In this document: piece after piece, positions 59,001 through 64,000 of the stretch | Layout: the number at the start of each line of letters is the position of its first letter | How positions within the stretch are numbered: the first letter of the stretch is position 1 | NCBI GenBank assembly: GCA_964517605.1 | Contig: CAZFCE010000008.1 | Span: forward strand, 62,001-126,000 | Origin: J095 sp964517605 | Lineage (GTDB): Bacteria; Chloroflexota; Anaerolineae; 4572-78; J111 | DNA length: 64,000 bases | Direction: 5' to 3' | Program-made: the position numbers and the translations under genes | Notes under the pieces: generated by a model | What the model saw: only the letters and a program-made list of their open reading frames with translations | The model's database searches: none | What the model was told of the DNA's origin: nothing

Positions 59001-62000
59001 GGCAAGGAAACCGCCGTTAATCTGGTAGCCGTGGATTGGGCCGGGCAACGCCTGCCCAATAAAAAGCTCGATGTGCAGGTGATTCGCTACGATTGGGTGA
59101 ACACCTTTGTCACCACCGAATTTGGCGGTTCGTGGCAATCCCAACAAAAAACCGAGCAAACCGACCGCTTTAGCATAACCACCGATGCCACCGGCGAGGC
59201 AGTGGCCCGCTTTACCCCGCCGGTGGGCGGCTCGTACCGGATTGTGGCGCAGGACGCCGCCTCGTTAAAAGCCGATGAGTCGCCCATCCGGTCATCCGTG
59301 TTTATTTGGGTGACCGGTGAAAAAGAGGTGGCCTGGCGGCGCGACAACAACGACCGGCTCACGCTCATCAGCGACAAAGCCGAATACGCGCCCGGCGAAA
59401 CCGCCCAAATCCTCATTCCGTCGCCGTTTAGCGGCGAGCAAACGGCGCTGGTTACGGTTGAGCGTGGGCGGATTATCCAGCAGCAGGTCATTAGCTTTAA
59501 CGGCAGCAGCTACGTGTTCCGCCTGCCGCTCACCGAAGCCTTTGCGCCCAACATTTACATATCGGTGGTGCTGGTGCAGGGCCGCAACGGCCCCAGCCAG
59601 GGCGATGCCCCCCGGCTGGCCGGCTACAAAGTTGGCATTTTGCCCATTGATGTCAAACTGTCAAAACAAAAACTGGCCGTAACCCTCGTTCCGTCGCCCG
59701 CGCAGGCGCAGCCCGGCCAAACCGTTACCTACACCATGCAGGCCACCGATGTGAACAGCCGCCCGGTTGCCGCCGAGTTTTCGCTGGATTTGGTGGATAA
59801 GGCGGTGCTGGCCTTGCAGCCGCGCCAGCCCAACGCCATTGTGTCCGCTTTTTACGACCGGCGCGGGCTGGGCATTAACACCGCCAGCGGGCTGGCCATC
59901 TCGGCCAACCGGTTTTTGCTGCAACTGGCCAAAGATTTGGGGCTGGAGCAGGAAGCCTTCGCCGCCCAATCTGCCGGCGGCGTGGCCGAAGGCAAACCGC
60001 AACCTACCACCTCGCCATTGCCGCCGCCGGGCGCGCCCATGCCCATGGCCGCCGCCGAAGCCCCGATGATGCGCGACGCCGCCAAATCCGCCGCCAAAGA
60101 AGAAGCCGGCGCGGTGAACCAGGCTCAACTGCCCGCCGGCGTGAGCGTCCGCGAGGAGTTTAGCGACACGGCCTACTGGAACCCGGCCATTACCACCAAC
60201 GCGCAGGGTCAGGCGCAAATCAGCCTGAAACTGCCCGATAACCTGACCACCTGGGTAATGCGCGGCGTTGGTTTTAACCGCGAAACGCAGGTGGGCGAGG
60301 CCACCGTCGAGGTGGTTTCAACGTTGCCGCTGCTCATTCGGCCCGTGGCCCCGCGCTTTTTGGTGGTGGATGACCGGGTGCAGGTGGCAGCCAACGTTTC
60401 TAACAACACCGATGCAACGCTGGCGGTGAGCGTAACGCTGGCCACCGACCCCGGCGTAACCATCGCCGCCCAAACGCCCGCCATGCAGGCGGTTAATATT
60501 CCGGCCCGCAGCGAAGCCAAAGTTACCTGGGATGTTTTGGTGCGGGATGTAACCACCACCACGCTGGCCTTTGCCGCCGTTAGCCGGGATGGCCGCTACC
60601 AGGATGCCAGCAAACCGCGCCTCACCACCGGCCCGGACGGTTCGCTGCTGGTGTTCCGCTACACCGCGCCGGACACGGTAGGCACCGCCGGCCAGTTAAC
60701 CGGCGGCGGCGACCGCACCGAAATCATCGCCTTGCCGCCCGATTTTGACGCCCGGCGCGGCGACCTGACCGTTCAGCTTGACCCCAGCCTGGCAGCGGGC
60801 ATGCAAAACAGCCTCACCTATCTGGAACATTACCAGTACGAATGCACCGAGCAAACAGTAAGCCGCTTTCTGCCCAATATGCTCACCTACAACGCCCTGA
60901 AAAAACTGGGGATTGAAAACAAGGAACTCGACGCCAAATTGCCCGGCCTGATTAAAACCGGGCTGGACAAACTCTACGCCCAGCAAAAGCCGGATGGCGG
61001 CTGGGGCTGGTGGAGCAACGATGACAGCAACGTTTACATTACCGCCTACGTGGTTTTTGCGCTGGCCAAAGCGCAGCAATCCGGCGTTGAGGTATCGGCG
61101 ACGGTGCTGGCCAACGGGCAGAATTTCCTACTCAATCACCTGCAAAGCGCCCGCCAACTCAACACCACCTTCGATGCCAACCGCCACGCCTTTGTGCTGT
61201 ACGCGCTGGCCGAAGGCAACGCCGCCCCCCGCGAGGCGCTGACTGAATTGTTTGCCGCCCGTTCCAAGCTGGCGCACTACGGGCGGGCGTACCTGGCCCT
61301 GGCGCTCAACCAGGCCGACTCGCCGGAGTACCGCGACAACATCAAAACCCTGCTATCGGATATTAACAACGCCGCCGTTCTCAGCGCCACCGGCGCTCAC
61401 TGGCAGGAAGACAACTACGATTGGTGGGCCATGAACACCGATACCCGCAGCACAGCCATCATTTTAGATGCGCTGGCCCGGCTGGACCCCAACAACGCCC
61501 TCATTCCCAACGTGGTGCGCTGGCTGATGATTGCCCGCAAAGACGGCATCTGGGAAACCACGCAAGAAACGGCCTGGTCGCTGATTAGCCTTACCGATTG
61601 GATGCTGGCCACCGGCGAACTGAACGCCAGCTACAACTACTCGCTCTCGCTTAATGATGATGAGCTAAGCAACGGCGCTGTGACCAAAGCCAACGTTACG
61701 CGCAGCAACCGGCAGGTGATCCCTATTGCCAATTTACTGGCCGATGCCGGCAACCGGCTAACCATAGCCCGCACCGATGGCAACGGGCGGCTGTACTACA
61801 CGGCGCACCTCAAGGTGTACCTGCCGGTTGATAAAATTGAACCCGCCGACCGGGGCGTGGTAGTGAACCGCCGCTACACGCTGCAATCCTGCCTTGAGGC
61901 TCAGGCCAAAGATAAAACCGTGGTTTGCAACGAAGTCCGCGAGGCCAAACTGGGCGATGTTATCCGGGTTGACCTGACCGTCATTGCCCCCAACGATTTG

Positions 62001-62363
62001 TACTACGTGGTGGTAGAAGACCCGCTGCCCGCCGGCGCGGAGGCCATTGATACCGGGCTGGCGACCACCAGCCTGCTGGCCATGGATCCCACGCTGCGGC
62101 CATCCAGCCGGCCCGGCGGCCCGGAAGAATCATACCTGCCGCCGTACTGGTGGTGGTGGCGCTGGTACTCGCGCAGCGAGTTGCGCGATGAAAAAGTGGT
62201 GCTGTTTGCCGACCGGCTGCCTAAAGGCACCTACGAATACAGCTACACCATGCGCGCCACCCTGCCCGGCGATTACCACGTGATGCCCGCCACCGCCAAC
62301 GAATTTTACTTTCCCGAAGTGTTTGGCCGCAGCGATGGCCGCCTGTTGAGTATTGGGCAATAA
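56070..62363 (+). CDS. Alpha-2-macroglobulin-like lipoprotein
   Basis: A 2,097-residue exported protein, larger than typical bacterial A2M. Lipobox AVSAC (Cys about 35) and a Pro/Thr stalk come first. Three or four SbsA Ig-like (Big_5) domains fill about 75-500 (VTGVIELVFDRAMNQAATAG). The A2M core starts near 725 with YTDRPIYRPGQTVYFKGIIR. An Ala/Pro/Met-rich bait-like stretch lies near 1300-1355, followed by NAQGQAQISLKLPDNLTTWV. The thioester motif YECTEQTVSRFLP is at about 1590-1603, so covalent trapping of proteases is possible. The C-terminal domain ends FYFPEVFGRSDGRLLSIGQ. AGGAGG lies 8 bases before the ATG. The usual partner PBP1C is not in the window. Confidence 0.93.
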   Translation: MQHPKPHFFWQITRRWALPAMILLATLTAVAVSACGLTAAAPAVQPGADTPTPTPTSPPPPPKLEYTPVSTDTVSPVIVQRQPRRGEELPVTGVIELVFDRAMNQAATAGAFTLQSAAKTPQPIAGQITWADGGRTLRFTPQQPLARASVFDVILSQQAAATDGAPLAEPFTFRFSTPGNLEVTQVIPAANTANVQTNSTITVMFNRPVVPLTALAEAKNMPQPLSFEPPIQGRGEWLNTSIYVFTPASDLPGGSTIKATVKAGLADVNGKTSLPAAFTWSFTTQPPEVVFTAPTDGQTLTPIENAVTVQFNQPISRPSAQANFSLNTAGFLGGSSVPGSLTVEGNTLTFTPTQRLKFDTTYQVTIKAGVTNVAGGTGMVSPFSFRFTTVPLPAILGTSPANGDQNASPYTDFAITFNAPINPATVMSHIQMTPPLPVTPTSVYTYYSEWNNTFGFSFGAKPAADYSVRITPGIEDRYGNKTTDNMTVRFRTAPLPPQLSLRAPDMIGTYDSALPAKTVVSVVNVNALDFKLYKLDPTRLVGSQWQWYDYQPGPDSLLRQWHAQLTIPANELSFQPVDLVEGGGPLKPGLYLLDVSSPQLPQDNRYGRRHVLVVTDVNLTLKAGQKDALAWATDLATGQPVAGLNVTFYGDNQEKLGAAVTNADGLAQIDLGQRQNRAQVLALALPGGEQNRFSAVSEQWAQGISPYDFGLTAAYQLPNFTAHIYTDRPIYRPGQTVYFKGIIRAEDDVKFNLPDLGRAQVTIRDAAGETAFDQEMTLSANGAFNGELKLAAGAALGNYVIGVQFPDQYFEQSFQVAAYRPPEFEITIKPAAAETLRGDDLSALIKTSYFFGGPLAGVKVDWNVLAQSYTFAPAQFGNYHFTDADDPYLCFDCWWAQPTPPTPVQSGSGVTDAAGELPLKIDGQTLANALAKGSYKLIIEATATGPDNQSISGRSEVTLHKGGYYIGLSPTQNVASAGKETAVNLVAVDWAGQRLPNKKLDVQVIRYDWVNTFVTTEFGGSWQSQQKTEQTDRFSITTDATGEAVARFTPPVGGSYRIVAQDAASLKADESPIRSSVFIWVTGEKEVAWRRDNNDRLTLISDKAEYAPGETAQILIPSPFSGEQTALVTVERGRIIQQQVISFNGSSYVFRLPLTEAFAPNIYISVVLVQGRNGPSQGDAPRLAGYKVGILPIDVKLSKQKLAVTLVPSPAQAQPGQTVTYTMQATDVNSRPVAAEFSLDLVDKAVLALQPRQPNAIVSAFYDRRGLGINTASGLAISANRFLLQLAKDLGLEQEAFAAQSAGGVAEGKPQPTTSPLPPPGAPMPMAAAEAPMMRDAAKSAAKEEAGAVNQAQLPAGVSVREEFSDTAYWNPAITTNAQGQAQISLKLPDNLTTWVMRGVGFNRETQVGEATVEVVSTLPLLIRPVAPRFLVVDDRVQVAANVSNNTDATLAVSVTLATDPGVTIAAQTPAMQAVNIPARSEAKVTWDVLVRDVTTTTLAFAAVSRDGRYQDASKPRLTTGPDGSLLVFRYTAPDTVGTAGQLTGGGDRTEIIALPPDFDARRGDLTVQLDPSLAAGMQNSLTYLEHYQYECTEQTVSRFLPNMLTYNALKKLGIENKELDAKLPGLIKTGLDKLYAQQKPDGGWGWWSNDDSNVYITAYVVFALAKAQQSGVEVSATVLANGQNFLLNHLQSARQLNTTFDANRHAFVLYALAEGNAAPREALTELFAARSKLAHYGRAYLALALNQADSPEYRDNIKTLLSDINNAAVLSATGAHWQEDNYDWWAMNTDTRSTAIILDALARLDPNNALIPNVVRWLMIARKDGIWETTQETAWSLISLTDWMLATGELNASYNYSLSLNDDELSNGAVTKANVTRSNRQVIPIANLLADAGNRLTIARTDGNGRLYYTAHLKVYLPVDKIEPADRGVVVNRRYTLQSCLEAQAKDKTVVCNEVREAKLGDVIRVDLTVIAPNDLYYVVVEDPLPAGAEAIDTGLATTSLLAMDPTLRPSSRPGGPEESYLPPYWWWWRWYSRSELRDEKVVLFADRLPKGTYEYSYTMRATLPGDYHVMPATANEFYFPEVFGRSDGRLLSIGQ

Positions 62364-62380
62364 ATTTCACAATCGCAACA

Positions 62381-62414
62381 AAAAAAGCCCCTCAAAATTG
62401 AGGGGCTTTTTTTG
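62381..62414. terminator. Bidirectional terminator after the A2M gene
   Basis: GCCCCTCAA (62388-62396) pairs with TTGAGGGGC (62399-62407), flanked by A7 and T7. It serves both the A2M gene and the convergent khpA. Confidence 0.95.
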
Positions 62415-62436
62415 CGCCGTGTTTGTGCTTGCTAAA

Positions 62437-62673
62437 TTAAATTATTTCTAAGTTAACGCGCTTGCCATCTTTTGCGGCGCTGGTGCGGAGTAGGGTGCGC
62501 ATGGCATTGGCCACCCGGCCATCTTTGCCAATAATCCGGCCCATATCGTCCGGCGCAACCCGCAATTCCAGCACAATCATTGATGCGCCTTCTACTTCTT
62601 CTACGTTTACCTGTTCCGGTTCATTGACTACAGCCTGCGCCATTCGGAGTGTCAAGTCTTTTAGTTGTCCCAC
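62437..62673 (-). CDS. khpA: KH domain RNA-binding protein KhpA
   Basis: A 78-residue single KH domain. The GxxG loop reads GRIIGKDGRVANAMRTLLR and is followed by KDGKRVNLEII. The length and sequence match KhpA, which with KhpB (Jag) binds many RNAs and influences cell division and cell-wall growth in Gram-positive bacteria; in many genomes it lies between rpsP and rimM, but not here as far as visible. The start is a GTG with GGGAGG 8 bases upstream. Residues before the KH fold, LRMAQAVVNEPEQVNVEEVE, are typical. Confidence 0.9.
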   Translation of the reverse strand: MGQLKDLTLRMAQAVVNEPEQVNVEEVEGASMIVLELRVAPDDMGRIIGKDGRVANAMRTLLRTSAAKDGKRVNLEII

Positions 62674-62798
62674 GGTTTGAACCTCCCAATTCGAAGAAAT
62701 GATGAAGTGGTAAAACTTTATATTGTGAATGGAGTATATCAGGTTTGATACGCAGGGTCAAGGAGCAACTAACTTCCTGGGCAGGCAACTTTTGAGCG

Positions 62799-63269
62799 TT
62801 ATTCTGCCGGCGGAGTGTTGGTGGGCGGCCCGTATTGGCTGTATTTCTGGTCGATATACGCCCGGATGTCCTTTAAATTTTGGCCCTGATGCATAAGCTG
62901 CATAACATCCTGGGTTGTATCAACGCAAATGGAGCAGCCCACGGCATGGTTATCAAAAGCAATTGATCCGTTAGGTTTGACTTCTTTGAGGTAACAGTGC
63001 AGGTTGTGTTGGTGGCCCATCGTACTGCAACCACAGTAGCAGGGAATTTTCTGTAACACTTCCGGGTTGGCGATAGCAAACTGATAAGCCTCTTTTACTT
63101 TCGGCGCTGCTGTTTGCACAAAATCGGGCAGATCCGACTCCGGGGCCAGCGCAAATTCTGATTGAAGTTGGGCCAGGGCCGGACGCGTTCCGCCGCAGCC
63201 GGTGGCAATTACGGTAATCAGGGCCAGCCAGAACAGCCCCCATAATAGTTGAAAATGTCGCCTGGTCAT
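62799..63269 (-). CDS. PCYCGC-motif lipoprotein
   Basis: A 156-residue lipoprotein with lipobox IATGC (Cys near 25). The defining motif KIPCYCGCSTMGHQHNLHCY carries closely spaced Cys and His, and two more Cys follow in AVGCSICVDTTQDVMQLM, making a plausible metal site. The family has no firm function; copper or another soft metal is a guess from the residues. The ATG lies 3 bases after the stop of a 55-residue membrane protein; a TTG directly before it is also in frame. It is the last gene of an operon that starts with a DUF6803 protein. Confidence 0.85.
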   Translation of the reverse strand: MTRRHFQLLWGLFWLALITVIATGCGGTRPALAQLQSEFALAPESDLPDFVQTAAPKVKEAYQFAIANPEVLQKIPCYCGCSTMGHQHNLHCYLKEVKPNGSIAFDNHAVGCSICVDTTQDVMQLMHQGQNLKDIRAYIDQKYSQYGPPTNTPPAE

Positions 63270-63272
63270 CAA

Positions 63273-63440
63273 TTACGCTCGCTTTTCTGTTGAATTTTTG
63301 GGGTCGTTGGGGTGGGCGGCGGGAAAGAGTAACCCCACCAGCCAGATAGCCGCGGCCAATAAACCGCCCCACAAAACAAGCATCAGAGCTAACAGACCCA
63401 ACCAACCCGGCCCAAAATCCATCATGCCGCTGCTCATCAT
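63273..63440 (-). CDS. Small membrane protein (55 residues)
   Basis: A short frame starting MMSSGMMDFGPGWLGLLALM and ending AAHPNDPKNSTEKRA. One long hydrophobic segment (about 14-40) is bracketed by a Met-rich N-terminus and a charged tail. GGAGG stands 7 bases before the first ATG, and the stop is 3 bases before the PCYCGC lipoprotein ATG. Its position between two conserved genes argues that it is real. The Met-rich start could bind a soft metal; that is a guess. Confidence 0.7.
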   Translation of the reverse strand: MMSSGMMDFGPGWLGLLALMLVLWGGLLAAAIWLVGLLFPAAHPNDPKNSTEKRA

Positions 63441-63478
63441 TATATTGCCTCCGTTTTTGCCCCCAAAATTAAACGCCT

Positions 63479-63952
63479 TTATTGCAGAATCATGGGGTTG
63501 AGCATTCCAAAAATCATGGCGATGTGAGCCACCACCAGAAAAATGGCCACCAGCGTGGTGTGCAACGTTAATTTTTCCAGGTCGGTGCCGTTTCGCTTTA
63601 ACGCGCCCAGCCCCAGCAACGCCATGCCAAATAGCGGCACCACGCCCAGTAGATAAAAGCTCACCGCAATGACATCAGCCGGGCCGCGCCAGCCGCCGCC
63701 AACCGTAAGCGGCACAACCACGTTAAACAGCAGGTAAATGAATATCCCTAAAAAGTAAAACCCAAGCGCAATACCGGCCAGCCGGTTTGTTTTTTGCAAC
63801 GTGCTGTTGTTCCGGTTTAACAGAATATACAATTCGGTTACGGCAATGTACTCGGCCAAAATTACCGGAATGGCCATAAAAATAATCAGATTCCACGGCT
63901 GGTTGGTGGCCAGCAATTCCATATAGTGGGTCATGCTCATACTCATATCCAT
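63479..63952 (-). CDS. DUF6803 family membrane protein
   Basis: A 157-residue protein with four hydrophobic segments (about 20-45, 60-80, 95-115 and 130-152). The sequence THYMELLATNQPWNLIIFMA and IPVILAEYIAVTELYILLNR matches DUF6803 as I remember it; a late His, VVAHIAMIFGMLNP, is conserved in type. Function unknown. The N-terminus is Met-rich (MDMSMSM). GGAGGAG stands about 8 bases before the ATG. It is the first gene of an operon with a small membrane protein and a PCYCGC lipoprotein. The remaining 48 bases to the window end hold only upstream sequence. Confidence 0.8.
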   Translation of the reverse strand: MDMSMSMTHYMELLATNQPWNLIIFMAIPVILAEYIAVTELYILLNRNNSTLQKTNRLAGIALGFYFLGIFIYLLFNVVVPLTVGGGWRGPADVIAVSFYLLGVVPLFGMALLGLGALKRNGTDLEKLTLHTTLVAIFLVVAHIAMIFGMLNPMILQ

Positions 63953-64000
63953 AAAAAATTCTCCTCCGGGTTTTGATTTGATGGGTTTATAAGTAGCGCC

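Noticed and set aside
62437..62673. khpA as part of an rpsP-rimM operon
   Set aside because: Neither ribosomal protein nor rRNA-processing gene is visible on either side.

Overview
The window (about 55% GC) looks like a chromosomal segment of a member of the Chloroflexota, probably Anaerolineae-like. The evidence is indirect: at least eight secreted or membrane-anchored proteins carry long Pro/Thr/Ala stalks, several secreted proteins end in a YLP-type tail, and two-component systems and solute-binding lipoproteins are abundant. No rRNA, tRNA, CRISPR array, prophage or insertion sequence was recognised. Genes are densely packed on both strands, often with ATGA or TGATG overlaps, and many starts are decided by clear GGAGG-type ribosome binding sites or by sigma-70-like promoters.

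Layout. 1-6.1 kb: the end of leuS, a hybrid multi-PAS histidine kinase, and a divergent locus with a racemase-family protein facing an Lrp/AsnC regulator and an adenosine-deaminase-family enzyme. 6.2-12 kb: two large secreted proteins on the minus strand, an M36 (fungalysin) metallopeptidase and an SBBP-repeat/PKD/DUF11 protein. 12.3-17.3 kb: M20 amidohydrolase, a divergent DprA-like protein, a membrane-anchored protein, purine nucleoside phosphorylase and a Xer-type recombinase. 17.6-21.9 kb: a four-gene minus-strand operon of surface-anchored proteins whose last gene encodes a bacterial Hedgehog-signalling-domain-like lipoprotein, the most striking item here. 22-29.3 kb: DUF6429, LysE exporter, single-domain response regulator, a HAD / GH35-like / DUF2085 operon, a DUF2207 membrane protein and a 40-residue membrane peptide.

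29.5-40 kb: a response regulator / solute-binding lipoprotein / sensor kinase operon, an MFS transporter, and a Gld-type ABC operon (ATPase, fused permease-GldG, DUF4340). 40.1-44.9 kb: a ParA-CHAD gene pair, uridine kinase, a hypothetical protein and a methyltransferase. 44.9-51.7 kb: a sortase / B3-B4 domain / response regulator operon, a DUF2723-like membrane glycosyltransferase with a nearly leaderless promoter, and a second kinase / solute-binding lipoprotein pair. 51.9-64 kb: a second GT-C-like protein, Bcp-type peroxiredoxin, Fur-family regulator with a candidate self-operator, a B12-radical SAM protein followed by an exact 21-bp-period array, a 2,097-residue alpha-2-macroglobulin-like lipoprotein, KhpA, and a PCYCGC lipoprotein / small membrane protein / DUF6803 operon.

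Themes are a surface rich in anchored proteins (lipoproteins, sortase, A2M, Hedgehog-like), signal transduction that twice pairs a solute-binding lipoprotein with a histidine kinase without an adjacent ABC permease, and a recurring intergenic inverted repeat (three copies) of unknown function. All functional statements rest on reading motifs by eye; no database search was run.
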